A DNA stretch of 64,000 nt from Dioscorea cayenensis subsp. rotundata (Eukaryota; Streptophyta; Magnoliopsida; Dioscoreales; Dioscoreaceae), in assembly GCF_009730915.1 (NCBI RefSeq), contig NC_052474.1, forward strand, positions 3,569,501 to 3,633,500, in the 5' to 3' direction. Below, piece by piece: positions 1 to 13,286 of the stretch (positions are counted from its first letter, which is position 1; each line of letters opens with the position of its first letter). Made by a program: the position numbers and the translations under genes. The notes beneath the pieces are model-generated. The model was not told where the DNA came from. It ran no database searches and saw only the letters and a list, made by a program, of their open reading frames with translations.

Positions 1-2280
1 TGACAAACAAAAGCTCAGCAAAAACACCTAATAAAACAAGACATTCAATTATGTTAACAAGCAACCGAGTTGTCCCACAATAATAACCTTATCTTAATTA
101 ATAAATAACCTCATGAGTTTTGAATTTTATTAGCTTGTAAGCAAGCTTAGTTTGTTATAGCTTAAGCCTAATATATATATATATATACAAATTAAAATAA
201 TTAGAAAAAAAAAAAAAGCAACTTCCTATATAGACATGCTAAAAAAACGTATGAGTTCAGACAAATTAAGAGTATTCACTTTTTGCATGTGTGGCTTTAA
301 GTTGAAGTTCTTGGACAACATTAATCCAAAGAGAATTTTTTTTTTTTCAAGTTTTTGTTACTAGATTTTCCCTGCAATAAAGTGCTCCAAAGTTCTTTAA
401 GTGAGAAGTTTCATTATTTATTTATTTACTCAGCATTGCTATATATTTACACACACAAGTATGAGTATTAATTATTATTTTTTAATAAATATTGAGAAAA
501 TACGTGTCAGAGGATACAAGTTTTTTAAATATATCATATACCCTCACTTTATAAGGAGAGGATTCAGAATATGATTTTTGCATGCACACAGGAGATCTTG
601 TGTCGCAAGGCTAAAGTGGCGTTGGTGATATATGAGTACTAATTATGTGTTAGAGGGATATGAGTTTTCTAAATGTATCACATGCTCTCAATTTACGAGA
701 AGAGGATTCAGCTTCTGATTTTCACATACACATAGAAGATGTTGTATCACTAGGCTAAAGTGTCGTTGGTGATATACGAACACTAATTAACATGACACAA
801 TCTAATTATATTATATAAATTATTGGTTTTAAGATACTTTATTTAAAAAAAAAATTAGGCTTGCATTTGTATATTATATCAATTTTGTAATTTAACATAA
901 TATATTTTCAAATATAAAATATTTATATACAATCTAATTAGACATGAGAATTGTTAGATAAGTTGTCACAGATCATGCATGAGTTTCAAATTAAATTACA
1001 GTGTGTTATTTTTTGAAAAGTTAGAATGATATTAATTTTTAATAACATAAGCAGGTTTTTAATTAAGAAATAACAATGAATAGAATGTCCTTCCAAATAA
1101 AGTAAAATTAAAAAAATTTAAAAAAAACAATTTGAATAAAATTATGCATATCTTTTAAATGATTTCTTCACTGATATTAGATGAAAGGTTAAGTACAATT
1201 TATTCATTCATTCACATAAGAAAATTTTAGTTTTCGTGAAGTACATTCCTTCATTAATTCATTCATTAATATGAGAAAATTTTAGTTTCCTATTGATCAG
1301 TACTTCCATCATTCATGTTGAAAATTATCACTTTTTAATTCAATTTGTTTATTAATGCTAGTTCTGGTTGATCAGTACATTCATCATTCATATTGAAACA
1401 TTTTAGTTTTTAATTCATTTGTTTGTCAATGCTCCATTTCTTATTTAAGGGAATCTATTTAGGCCATCTCTCATTCATAATCACTGACAAAATCAAAAGC
1501 TAGCACCAAAATTTATATGCAACAACTCACTCAACACCAACACGCAAGGAACATAACTTTTTCACACATAAAAACATTTATATCATATAAAAATCATAAT
1601 AAATAATTACAGGTAATAAATAAATAAATAAATAATTCTCAAGAAACAACTATACGAGAAGTCATATAAAAAATATAAAATTCACTGAAGATACAAGAGA
1701 ATAATTTAATATATGATAAAACTATATAACTTTGAATCTTTAATTTTGATTTGAGAAGAAAATGAAATACAAATTTTCTTTTTTTTGTTACCAGTGTAGT
1801 TTAAACTGAATACCGAAATATGAATATATATATATATATATAATTTTATGATACCAATAAAACATTATTCGATCAATTTTAATGATAATTTTAGCAAATA
1901 AAAAAATAAAAAATAAAAAAAAGGTCCTCCCCAAAGTCCCAAGTGTCTCATAGTTAGCAACAGAGTAGGGAGGGAAGGGAGGGATTCCCCCCTCATAATT
2001 TTTTCTTTAAAGACCAACCTTGTTGGACAGCATCCGTAGGTACAAAATATAGATTGTGTTAGATCTGGCTCCCAATAAAATAACTCTCCATAAAAATATA
2101 ACCATCACAAACGACAGTACTATCACTATTTAAGATCATGGTTGACTCATATCCATAACACAACAACGACATCAACAACAACAACAACAACAACAACAAC
2201 AGCAACTTATCAAGAAGCTAAGAAAGAAAGACAGCAAAGACTAACACTATTATTCTTTTCCTCCAAAACTAATCCAAAAC

Positions 2281-2324
<44 letters not shown>

Positions 2325-2690
2325 TTGTGTAAATTTAGAAGAACAGACCAGAGTAATAGTTGTAGTAATAGTAATACTGGGTTAATAAGTTGGTATATGG
2401 AAATGGCGGGGTGACCCAGAAAAGCACCGGGTTTTCTGGTGGCAAGGACGAGCAAGCAAAAGCTGGCCAACTGACAAATGGAAGAGTGCATGGCCATTGG
2501 ATAGAGATCCAATGGTGATGTGTTGAGTTAGGACGAGTGGAACCAGAATATGGGGGAAGAGAGGGAACACGCCCGGACAGATTAGATACATCTTTCCTTT
2601 TACTTTCCCCTTCTTTTCTTTTTTTCCTTTTTCCATTTCCCCTTCCCAACCTCATCTCCCTCTCGCCCTCCTTCTCACTTCCTCCTTTAT
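1..2690. other. AT-rich intergenic region, no gene seen
   Basis: No open frame here looks like a real protein. The stretch holds TA, AAT and CAA microsatellites, poly-A/T tracts and short imperfect repeats. One repeat, about 130 bp apart, concerns a segment around 555-620 and 675-770 that recurs with the words 'ggattcag', 'ctaaagtg' and 'gttggtgatata'. Short ORFs at 2142-2655 translate the microsatellites and are not credible. Confidence 0.7.
2160..2324. repeat. CAA and AAT trinucleotide microsatellites
   Basis: A (CAA)n run at about 2174-2200 is followed by an uninterrupted (AAT)n run at about 2280-2323. Reading frames across them give poly-Thr and poly-Asn artefacts. They lie roughly 1 kb upstream of the SHI/STY start codon and could be length-variable. 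Confidence 0.9.
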
Positions 2691-2884
2691 AATCTATCTC
2701 TTCTTCACTTAAATCTCTTCAACCATCTTCTTTAGAATCTCTAAAACTTTTCTCTTTCTATCTCTATAGTCATCCATCCTCTCATTCATAGAACAACAGG
2801 AGCAGAAGCAGAAGAGCAGCAGGAGCAGCAGTACTAACTCTGGTTGTGTTTGTGACTTTGTGTTTGTGTTTTTTGATTAGTTTA

Positions 2885-2915
<31 letters not shown>

Positions 2916-3351
2916 GAGAGAGGGACAAAGACATAAATGGGATTGAGAAGGGTGGCAGAGATGGGTTCAGAGTCCATGGCGGCGTTGCAGTGACTCTAGC
3001 TAATTCTGTGTCTTAAATATGCTGTTTTGGAGGAAAAGAGAGAGAAAGAAAGAGAATTCAAGAAGGAGAGGGGAGAGGCAGGCAGCAACTGCTGCTGCAC
3101 CTGCTGCCGCCTCTCTAAAAGTATCAACAAAAGGAAAGCAGGAGAAAAGCCAAAATTAAATCAGCTCTCTCTCTTCTCTCTCTCTCTCTCTCTTCTTTGA
3201 GAGTAAGAGAGTGTCTGTGTGTATGTGGTGTATCTCTTGTTGCTTTGTTTCTTGTTCCTATGGACAAGGACTACTACTTGTCACTAGATAAGCAGCTACT
3301 CCTACTCCTACCATCACTACTGCTACTACTACTACAACCAGTGTTGCTGCT
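2690..3351 (+). promoter_or_regulatory. Probable 5' leader of the SHI/STY gene, with (GA)n, (CT)n and upstream ORFs
   Basis: The stretch before the start codon changes from AT-rich DNA to CT- and GA-rich DNA typical of plant leaders. A GA run covers about 2885-2922 and a CT run about 3165-3193. A pyrimidine-rich segment around 2580-2760 precedes them. Several ATGs occur upstream of the main start. One gives an 18-codon ORF (2937-2993). Another gives a 36-codon Leu-rich ORF (3260-3370) that overlaps the main start in another frame. The transcription start cannot be fixed from sequence alone, and a leader intron is possible. Confidence 0.55.
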
Positions 3352-4355
3352 ATGGCTGGTTTCTCACTAGGAGGTGACCGGCAAGCTGCCGGCGGTGACG
3401 ACGAGCAACAACCACCGCCGGTTATCCCACCCGAAAGCCTGTTTCTTTACGGTGGCAGCAGCACTAGCCGTGGCTTTGAGCTATGGCACCAACACCAGAT
3501 CCAGCAACAACGTCTTTTCTCCTCCTCTGCAATCCTTTCCTTCTCTTCTTCCGCTGAGCCTGCCTCCGCTCCTGGCCTCTCCACCTGCAGCGGCCGCATG
3601 CGCGGTAGCTCCAGCAGCGGCATGAGCTGCCAAGACTGCGGTAACCAAGCCAAGAAAGACTGCTCCCACATGCGCTGCCGCACTTGCTGCAAGAGCCGCG
3701 GCTTCCAGTGCTCCACCCACGTTAAAAGCACTTGGGTTCCTGCCTCAAAACGCCGGGAACGCCAGCAACAGCTCACTGTTCTTCAGCATCAGCGCCAACC
3801 AGAGCCTTCCAAACGCCCTCGTGAACTCCCCATCACCACTACCAACACCAATACCACCACCTCTTCTGGTATCCATCTTCTTCTCCTCCCCATCTTTCTC
3901 TCTATATATATCTATGTTATTCTTTAGATTACTACTGAAAAGAAAGGATTTTGTTATATATAGGAATGGAAGCGATAAGTTTTCCGGCTGAAGTGAGCTC
4001 ACCGGCGGTGTTCCGGTGCGTGAGAGTGAGTCCGATGGATGAAGCTGAAGACGAGTATGCTTATCAAACGGCGGTTAGTATCGGTGGACATGTATTCAAA
4101 GGCATTCTCTATGATCAAGGTCCTGATTCTCACTTACACCATCAACACCCTGGTGAATCTTCTTCTTCTCCTACTACTGCTGCAATTCCAAGTAGCAGCA
4201 CTGCAGCTGCTGCTTCTGCTTCTGCTGTTGTTGTTACTGCTGCTACTACTGGTACTTCCACTGCTGCATTGCTTGATCCTGGATCACTATATCCCGCTCC
4301 TCTCAGCGCTTTCATGGCCAGCACCCAATTCTTTCCTCATCATCCCAGACCTTGA
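3352..4355 (+). CDS. SRS: SHI/STY/LRP1 (SRS) family transcription factor
   Basis: Two-exon gene, join(3352..3868, 3964..4355), about 302 residues. SRS proteins are plant-specific activators that bind promoters of auxin-biosynthesis genes and shape gynoecium, stamens and leaf margins. The family RING-like zinc finger lies at residues 93-123, with closely spaced Cys/His ([22 protein letters not shown]), followed by a basic stretch [10 protein letters not shown]. The second exon carries the IGGH core (212-215) of the family-specific IXGH dimerisation domain, in [11 protein letters not shown]. The N-terminus is Gln/Ser-rich and the C-terminus is a low-complexity Ser/Ala/Thr tract. The intron (3869-3963, GT-AG) sits between the two conserved domains, as in other family members, and joins the frame at phase 1. 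The zinc finger together with the IXGH domain makes the family assignment secure. The exact paralogue is not resolved. Confidence 0.93.
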
Positions 4356-7300
4356 TCATGAACTTTTTTCTTCTTTTTCTTCTTCTTCTTCTTCTTTTTA
4401 TCTCTACTTCAGTGTAATGTTAGAGTCCATTGAGACTAACGAGTATTGTTAAGCTTAGCATTAGCATAAGCATAGCATAAACATGAGCATTCAGTACTTC
4501 ATTTTCTCTCTCTATCTATATCTCCCTCTCTCACACACACTCTCTCTCTCTTGTCTCATGCTTTCCTTTTTCTTGGTGTCGGCCCCCTTGGTCGAGTGGA
4601 AGGGCGCGTTTTGAGGGTTATGCCCGATAAGCTTGCCGGTTTGACAAGGTGGTGGTTTGGTACTTAGTCACTCACTTGACAGGAAGGAGGAGTAGGAGTA
4701 GTAGTAGTAGTAGTAGAATAGCAGTAGTAGCTAGAGTTGGGAAGAGCCAAACAAAGGTATGGGTCTCTTGACTTAGTAACTCTTGTTTGGTTTACTTTTT
4801 AACCAGCTTTAGAGAGAATATGAATGGATGACGGAATATAGATGAAAAGCCTTATTTTATGCTTTCTTGAGCACTAGAGTCTCTCCTCTCCATGCCATGC
4901 ATGAACTTCAAAGTCCAAACCCCATAAAAAACTATGGAGAAGAGAATTATATATACTCTTTTTTTATTAACCTTCTGCTTCTTCTTCTTCTCTTCTTTGT
5001 TTTTGTTTTTTTCTCCTTTCCATTCCTTGTTTTGCACGCATTTAGCATTATTTATGGCATGGTTGGCACTTCTCTCTTGACTTGTGAAATGGCATTGATG
5101 GATGTGACTCTAGTCTTCTTCCTGTTTTATGGATCTGAAACTAAGAACATTAGCCTAATGATATCACCAACCATGCCATTCTGGTTCATTCACCACTGAA
5201 ACTATAAGCCCTCCTAGCTAGATTTCCAAAAAAAGATTCACATCCTGCCATTTACTGCCTCTCTTCACCAATCCCAAACCTCAACTCTTTAGCTGATCTC
5301 TCTTATTCTCTTTCTTGTTTTCCTAAGCATTCTTCCCTTGTTTCTTGATCAGTGATGGGACAAAAACATGCCTTGCAACAGAAGCACTTGTCACTTAGAA
5401 TTTATCTTTTGGCTATTTTTCGTACTTCTATGAAATATGGCTACAAGAATAAAGTGCTTCTTGGAGTAGACATGTGGTCAGATGAGTCTCAAATTTAAGT
5501 TTTTATAAATTTTAGCCTAGCATTTAAGCTTATCTTCATTCAATTGTTCTGCTCTTGTTTCTTCATGAAATGCGCCACATTGAGCTACATTCGTCCTTAT
5601 TTGCCATATCAAATGTCATCTTGACACATAAACTAATGACTTTATCTTGAACAATATTCATGTTGTCTTCTTGTTCTTTCTTTATTAATTTCCCAGCATG
5701 AAGAAGCTTGTTGTTGTGTTTCTCTAATATTACACAAAAAATATGTTTTTAAAGCTTTTGAACATCTTGTCAGGCATGTTGTCTCGGACTATTGCCAACA
5801 TTCTTTTGAATTGTATTTGTCTTTTCAGGTATTCTCACAAAGCATAGAAAAGGCTGTTACATCTCATTAAGATATAACTCTCATCATATATATTTATATA
5901 TATATATATATATTCATCTACCTGCTTTTCCTGAACTTCAATGTTCTCCTTGAATGCAGACATGTACTCAGCTCTAGCTATCATCCCTCCATTTAATGCC
6001 TTCATTTGCATGCGACTGTTATCTTCTACTTCTTTGATATTTCCACAGTTTTCTCAAGGACTAGACACAAGACAAATACAAAGAAATCCTCACTCTCTTT
6101 TATTCCAATACTGCATGATCATCTTATGTTTTTCACATAAGGTCATGCATATGTAGATATATGATTTGTCTTTGATTCGTATATCTAGAAGATCAAGTAT
6201 ACATGTATTGAATTATCCAGTAAAGCTTGAAGATTCATCTTCTAGTGATTCAATGCAAGTCTTTTGAGAGGGATGGCCATTAATTCAGTGCTGCATCTCA
6301 ACTTGTGATGAGTGCTCCAAGCCATTACCATGATCTTTTCTTGGATCACTTTGCACGGATGGCAAAGCATTTGCCATGTCATTTGATGCAATAAATTTTC
6401 ATCAGAAATGAAACTTCTAGTGCTGAAATTTTCCTTCATTTACTTGCCTTTCTTTTTCATTGTTTTTCCTTCATCCAGCCAAGCACAACAAAGATGTTTT
6501 CCCTTTTTATTTTATTTTTTTCTTTTTATTATCACCTTCTTTTCCTTTTAGCAAACACAAGCATCACAGAGTTCTTTATGCTGATGAAGTTCCTGACTTT
6601 TTTCTTTGTTTCTTTTCTTTGTGTGTTTTGAGGTTCCTACTGAACTCTTTATCTAACACTCTTATTAAACTTTCTCATAAATGCATACTTGTGTCTATTA
6701 TAAAGACTCACTGAGCTGTTTTTTTTCTTCATTATGATGCTAGAGATAATAGTTTTATATAAATTAATTAAAAATTCTTAAACAGAATATTATATCAGGA
6801 TGAGTTGGATGTGATTAATTGTTTTATATCCGTTAATTAATAAACAACATTTTAAGTAGACAGTGCTTGAAGGTGAAGTTATATGTTTGATTTTCTGAAG
6901 AATTAATTAGCATGAGCTCATAGAGTTCTTAGCATAAGATTAGACCCTAACGTTTGAATTTGCATGTGTTTTGGCCACATGATAGCACTTCTCTTGAAAT
7001 CCATATAACAGTGCATTTATAATGTTGGAAATTAAACTTAATTATGCGAGTGGTACCTAGAATTAATGAAGTGTTGTTTAGTTAATGAGATGGTGAGTTG
7101 CACTTAATAAAGAATATAGTGTTTGGGAAAATGAGAAGTTTTATTATTCTATAGATATAGTTGGACTTCTAGATAAGTCATATATACATGTCTGTTTTTT
7201 CCTTAGAATTGAGTAGGTTTTTCTTTCTTCTATCCACCATGCTTTTCTCTCTTTTGTGTGTATTTTTCTAACATATAATATATGTAAAGTTGGACTTCAT

Positions 7301-10074
7301 ACGTTTGCAATTAAGATACAAATACTTGGTTCTTTGAATAATTAGTAGTATAATATTGAGGGGTTCCTTTAACCAAAGATTTATATAAAGAGAAAACATA
7401 GACTTGATTACTCTCCTTTCGGAGATTTTTTGGTAATTTAAAAAATAAAAACACATCTAATTATAGAATGGATCTTATCAAACGTGTCATTTGGACAAAG
7501 ACAATCAAAGCATTTACAGATAAATATATATATATATATAGTGTTTTAAAAACTTTTGAGAATAGTATTTATTTTATTCCTTTTGGTTAGGATTATGTTG
7601 ATGTGGGTCAGTATTTTATGTGACAACTAAAGTTAATGTACATTAGTCTAGTAAGTTTTGCTAAATGTGACAATCAATAGGTAGGTTGGCATAAGCCATT
7701 TAGTTCCTACATGAGCTTTCATTAATTTTGCCTATCTTGACCTAGTATCTTCCTTTAAGGTAGATATATATAGCTGACGAAAACTAATAATAGTTTATAT
7801 AATAATCATGGGTATTATTCTTTAATAAGTAGTCATCATCATTCAAATATGCGACCATTAGTGACTTAGAATATAAGATATATCTTGAAACTTTTTAGTA
7901 TTCGTTTTGAAGATATGGATAAGTAACACTAATCTATAAAATTTTAGGTGGTTAAAAAAAAATGATACACTGTTTCAGAAGAAGTGACTTGTTATATAAT
8001 GATAAAGAATAAATTAAATTTATTTTTTCTAAAAAAATAATTTGGAAGTTTGGTTGTTGGAATGGAGTGCTAAGGCTGTAATTGCTAAATGGGCTAAAGA
8101 AAATTGTTATTGGGCCTTTTTCATTTCATCTTTTAGTTTATTGGACACCATCAACTTATTTATTTATTTTTTAATGAATCAATTTTAAACAAGGCACTCA
8201 TTTTACTTAGAACATACTACATGTACATAATTTATATAGAAAGTACATAAAATGAGTGATGATATTTATATATGTTACCATACATGTTAGTATTTTCTTC
8301 TTCTTTTTTTTTAATTGACAATATCACTTATATAATTTATTTGAATGCATGTCAATGATTTGGTGAACAGAAATTTATTTTTAAATACTAAAAGAATAGA
8401 TTCTTTTGTTATATTTTCTTTAATAAAAAAATAAACAAGCAGAGAGTGTGTGTTGAAAGTTGAAACTCTGCAAGAACAGATGGGTACAAGTGTACAACAA
8501 CGTTTGTGAGGATCTTCTTTATTTAAAAATGGGTCAAATTCTTTTTGCATTTTATATGTTGCAGTAGGTCTCTATAATTAATTTTGTTAGGTCTTGGCCA
8601 TGGAAAAAAAAAATATATAGAAAGTAAATTGTCATTATAATGTTTCAAAATGAACTTTTTCTTGTGTGTAAATAAAGTTACTATTCTACTACAACTCATT
8701 TCATTCAAATTTAGTATGAAAAAGTAACTATAAACATGATTATAAAGTAATTATCAATTTATATATAAAACAAAAGGATCACATGCATGAATAAAAAATG
8801 GTCTCTTTCTAGTGCAAAAAAAAAAAGTTATTTATAAAGAATAGAAAAGATTCTCTAATTTCCAACACAAACTATTTTTACTTAAATTGAAAAAAAAATA
8901 TATTCCTATTTAATTTTACTTCAAATCTTACCTCAAAATGTACAAGAAAAATATTCAAAGGACTAATGAGAAAAATACCATAATTTTAATCTCCATCAAA
9001 CGATTCAAACCACTGACAAACTGGCTATGTTTGAGAACGCTAGGACTTGGAATTAAATTGCAAAAGTTTCATAGAAATCAGAATTCATATAACATGAAAC
9101 AATGATAAGAAACATTACCTAATTAGTTATTAATTGTACTTTAATCTTCTTTGAAAAAACAAAAAACAATCAAAAGGAAAAATAAAAATAAAAATAAAAA
9201 CAAAAGAAAACAAAAAGGACAATGTTAAGATAGCATAGATTTCTCCAGCACAGGAAAGGACACTGTACCCAAAGTCATACCCTTTTTAGGTGACTACACA
9301 CCTTCAGGAAACCTCCAACCGTGACAAGACTCAGGGTACCCCAGTACTACCAAAATCAAAACGATACAGCCTGTCTTTTGGACTCATCTTGCATTTTACT
9401 TTACTTAACACAAAATCCAAAGATAAATTTTTTTTACCACTTTTAAATTAACTCTAATGTGTGGTTTTCATTCAATTCACAGCAAACCAAGTCAACCAAC
9501 TATACACAAACAGTTAGTAATATTTCGTTATTGATAAATTAGAGAAAATTGAACCCAAACTGTAAGTGCTATCAAGTCAAGTGTCTCTAAGAAAATATAT
9601 ATATATATATATATATATAGGCATGTATATACTTTATAGACATATATGTACATATTTATGCAAATACATACATATAATGTGCTATATATCTATGTGTGTG
9701 ATCCATATTAGTAGTAGGCATTTATGTAAGATTTAAAAGTATTTTTAGAATTCTGGCACTCCATAAAATTGATTATTATGACCAATTAAATACTGAAGCA
9801 AAATATTTTTAATAATATGAATTTTTAACGAAACATGATTATGACAATATTTCTAAATATATAACCATTATCAATTTTATAATTATAGTAATTTCATTAT
9901 GTATGAATCAAACCGCTGCTAAATATAACAAACTAAAAACCTAATGTAGGTAATATTAATAAGTTACATTAAATTTTAAACATAAAACCAACCTAACATT
10001 ACTTGGCCTAATTCTTATATAACTTATAAGCTGAAATTGCCTTTTTTTTAAAAAATAAAATAAAATAAAATAAA
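4356..10074. other. Gene-free intergenic region
   Basis: The first few hundred bases are the likely 3' UTR of the SHI/STY gene, with CT-rich runs and a TAG/AGT microsatellite near 4690-4716. Beyond that the DNA is AT-rich with TA repeats (for example 5885-5914, 7510-7520, 9597-9620) and no frame with recognisable protein content. A less AT-rich stretch at 9230-9400 has no frame I recognise. Short ORFs here are random. Confidence 0.65.
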
Positions 10075-10758
10075 TAGTGGAAATTGCCAAAAAAACCCTA
10101 CAACTTTGCCAAATTGCCAAACAAACCCCCATAGTTTCGGAATGCCCAAAAACCCCTTCCTTTTCAACTCCATGATTTTGAAACCCCCAAAGTACATAAC
10201 GGCATTAAACGGAGTGTATTTAAAAATTTTTATGGACGAAAATGCCCTCTGACGGGAAGTCGTGGCTCGCACTCCATTTCGGCGATGTGAGAGGAAGTGG
10301 GTGGGTTTTTCTTAGGCATTACAGATTGCTTGTCTTCTCTCAACTCGCGACTCAGCTCAACTCGCGTCTCCAGCTCTTCTTCTTCCCAGCTGACTCTTCC
10401 CTTTCCACTCGCGTCTCAAGAAGAAGTCCCTGCAAGTATTCGAGATTTCGTCACTTTGCGCTCTAAGGTATTCATTATGGTTTTTGTTAACTATTCCATT
10501 ACGAAGAGACATTTTTTTCGGTTTTGGTTTGTGATTTTGTTTTTGTTGGAAGACATCAAGCTTTCGGGGGATTAATCGGTCGGGGTTTTGTTAGTCTGCA
10601 GGAGATGTCTCGGCTAGGGTTTTTGTTTTGTTTTTACATTTTTCGCTGCGATATATCGATCGAAATGGTATTCCGATTGTTGTGCTTTTGTGTAATGTTT
10701 ATAATCTACGCTACTCCTTTCGACTGATATGGTTGCAGTTGTAAAAAATGAGGGTCTC

Positions 10759-10914
10759 CGCTTTAAACAACGAGCTTCTACCGCTTTAAGTTAGTTCGTC
10801 TCCGCTTAATTATTTGTATCTCTGCTTAATAGTAGTACGCCATCGCTTAAAAAAATGATATCGATGTTTAAGAACCGAGTGTTAACCGCTTAACAAATTA
10901 CATTTCCGCTTAAC
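10759..10914 (+). repeat. ~21 bp phased array, block 1 (core CGCTTAA)
   Basis: Cores CGCTTTAA, CGCTTAA, TGCTTAA or TGTTTAA start at 10759, 10782, 10803, 10823, 10844, 10865, 10887 and 10907, giving spacings of 23, 21, 20, 21, 21, 22 and 20. The DNA between cores is not conserved. The block lies in a probable intron or leader, about 680 bp from the left end of the Ulp1-bearing element. Confidence 0.85.
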
Positions 10915-11776
10915 AATGTCTGTCATTATCGCCGCAGCTTTGTGATTACGGCGGTCAATCTAGTTAACGGGCGATGCTACTTGACACCCGTGAGTGGAGA
11001 CCGCTGGGTCGAATTGAAAGTTCACATGATCCCTCGACATCGGGAGATCATCCGAAGGACACCGCTCACGACGATTTCATCGAGTTGGAAGTCGATACCA
11101 AGAGCGGGCCCTTCTTGACTCTCGCTGCGTAGATACGATAACCGCATCAATAAATTCGGGATCGGGAAAGCATGCCGACTTTCGAGCTCGAAGATGTGGC
11201 AATCGTTTCTCGGCCTGCGCTGCGATGGGGAGGCGATCGTGTTTCGAAGAAGAAAACACGTCGCCACTCAAGAGAGGTATTTATCGAAGACGACGAGAGA
11301 CACGAGACTCCATCGGAGCACTCTTCAAAGAACTCGTCGGACGAGGGAGAAGAGGAGAATTTTGCCAACCATCGATGGTGTACCTCCCCGGGTACAATCC
11401 TCTTCCCAAATACCTCCCGCCGGTTCCCTAACCGGATCGCTGATTATGCTCGATGATCTACCCGGAATGGGGCGCCACGCACGGGCGCAAGCGACGCACG
11501 TGGCTTTGCATGGAGGACATACCACAAGCCGCTACCCGAGTCGCAATCTAGATCGCTAGGGAAGAAGACCAACACCGGGTATGTTAAGGGTCGCATCGTA
11601 GCGCTTTAACATCCGGGTTTTATGAGTCGACCCGGAACCCGGAAAGAAAGTCCGTTTCTGAAGATCCCAAGGATGCTCGTGCTACGGTGAAAAATACTTA
11701 CTGAAGCAAGCTGACGATAGAGACGAGTTTGTCATCTCTCGAAGGAAAAAGAGGTAATAATTCAAAAAAATATTTT

Positions 11777-11955
11777 TGTTTAACTCGTAGACGTTAACGC
11801 TTAACCATATCATTTACCGCTTAACTTTATTCATCTATCGCTTAACATTATAACTTACCGCTTAACTTTGTTCAACTACCGCTTTAAACTTTTTAGTTTA
11901 ATGTTTAATTTGTTTGTTTTCATCGCTTTAACACAATAGGTTATAACGCTTTAAA
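11777..11955 (+). repeat. ~21 bp phased array, block 2
   Basis: Cores (TGTTTAAC, then CGCTTAAC several times, CGCTTTAA) start at 11777, 11798, 11818, 11839, 11859, 11880, 11902, 11924 and 11947, with spacings of 21, 20, 21, 20, 21, 22, 22 and 23. The clearest units read ACCGCTTAACTTTATTC and the like. The block fills a probable intron between two coding remnants. Confidence 0.87.
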
Positions 11956-13103
11956 TATACGAGTTACATGTGTAAATATAGTTTTAATTGTTTAAACTAA
12001 ATAATTTCGCTAAGATTGTTTCGCTTTTACACATGCTAGTTTCCCGAAATGGGTTCCTGCGAACGTCGATGAAGAAGTATTTGTTCGGCCAACCGCTCGA
12101 TCGGATGCTATCGCTCCCGAACCGCTGCTCAAAGGCAAGATGAAAGTGGCAACCTCTTCCTCGCTACCGGACGCCTGCTCTCCTCCGCCTGTGCCAAAAC
12201 GCATTCGCCGAGGCCGGAGAAGCCCTCCCCACCCCGCCCGACCGTGGCTTCCCCCGACCGCTGTCACCTCGAACGTGGCAGCCCTCACGCCAGACTAGAG
12301 CGAGGATGTCATCGCAACTCTCACGCAGTCTCGCCAAATTTTTGACGACCGAGTTCCCTCGACTTGCCGCCGAAGTGAGGCATCGAAGGCTCGGCCACGA
12401 CACAATCGATCGCGCCTTCCCTTCAAACAAATGAAGCACCCGGACGGATACGCCGTCGGAGTTCGACGACGAGGACATCATCGGGGCGACCCTTCAAGAC
12501 GGCCTCATTCAAGAAGCTTGCAAAAAGAGGAAAACAATAACGCCTCCGTCTCCACCCGCGCTACCGACGATGAAATAATAGCAAAGACTATCGGCAGCAA
12601 AGACCATCGCATGCCGATGTTGTTAACGCTGATGACACGCCCATCACGCGAGGAGATCAAGATGGCGTCCGAAGCTCGCTGCGGTGAAAAGATCGTCGAC
12701 TCGTTGTCGACTGACATCATGCATACGGCGGAACCCAGGGCCGACAACAGCAGAAGATCAAAGACGGACACAATCCATGAAGAAGAACAACCGCATAACG
12801 CTGTGTCTCGTGATTGACGCCGCCGCTGGAATTCACTTGGTGGAACTAACGGCCGACCGCTGCCGCATCGAGGCGCATACAATCCCACAAGAACAAGAAG
12901 CATGTAAGGGAAGTGTCTCCGCTGATGCCCTGGCCAGTGCCCCCATTAAAGGAAGCCAATAAAAGTAGAAGAACTTCTGAAAGTCTTCATTCCAAGAAAA
13001 AAATACGCTGCCAATCGCGACTCAATAAGTACGAGCAGGAGTTGATAAGGATCTTCCTCAACCCGCCCTATGGACAAGTAAGTTTGAAGTTTTTTTATGA
13101 TAT

Positions 13104-13286
13104 TGTTTAAAACTGCTTTTTAGTTACCATTTAAGTATGAGCGTTAACGCTTTAAAAATTTACTGTATAACATTTAACTTATAAGTGATACCCTTTTAAA
13201 TATTACCGCTATCGCTTTAAACATTCAATATAGAATTTAAAGTTTATACTTTAACGCTTAATTTTATACTTACAACATTGTTTACA
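13104..13286 (+). repeat. ~21 bp phased array, block 3
   Basis: Weaker cores (CGCTTTAA, CATTTAAC, CTTTTAAA, AATTTAA, CGCTTAA, TGTTTA) start near 13148, 13171, 13193, 13214, 13235, 13255 and 13279. The block again occupies the gap between two coding remnants of the transposon gene. Confidence 0.65.

Noticed and set aside
2142..2655. Overlapping short ORFs on both strands
   Set aside because: They are translations of CAA/AAT microsatellites and pyrimidine-rich leader, with no domain-like content.
3447..3776. Minus-strand ORFs antisense to the SHI/STY zinc finger
   Set aside because: Shadow frames of a GC-rich exon. The plus-strand frame has the Cys/His motif and correct splicing.
4578..4680. 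tRNA-like words (GGTCGAGTGGAAGGGCGCG) downstream of the SHI/STY gene
   Set aside because: No acceptor stem closes and there is no T-arm GGTTCRA with a matching stem, so it is not a tRNA. It is more likely part of the 3' UTR.
9230..9400. Less AT-rich island, possibly an exon
   Set aside because: No frame shows protein-like sequence of useful length on either strand. No splice-consistent gene could be built.
12010..12903. Several overlapping ~100-residue ORFs in the Ulp1-bearing element
   Set aside because: Each covers only part of a frameshifted gene or is antisense to it. None is a complete protein, so they are treated as one pseudogene.
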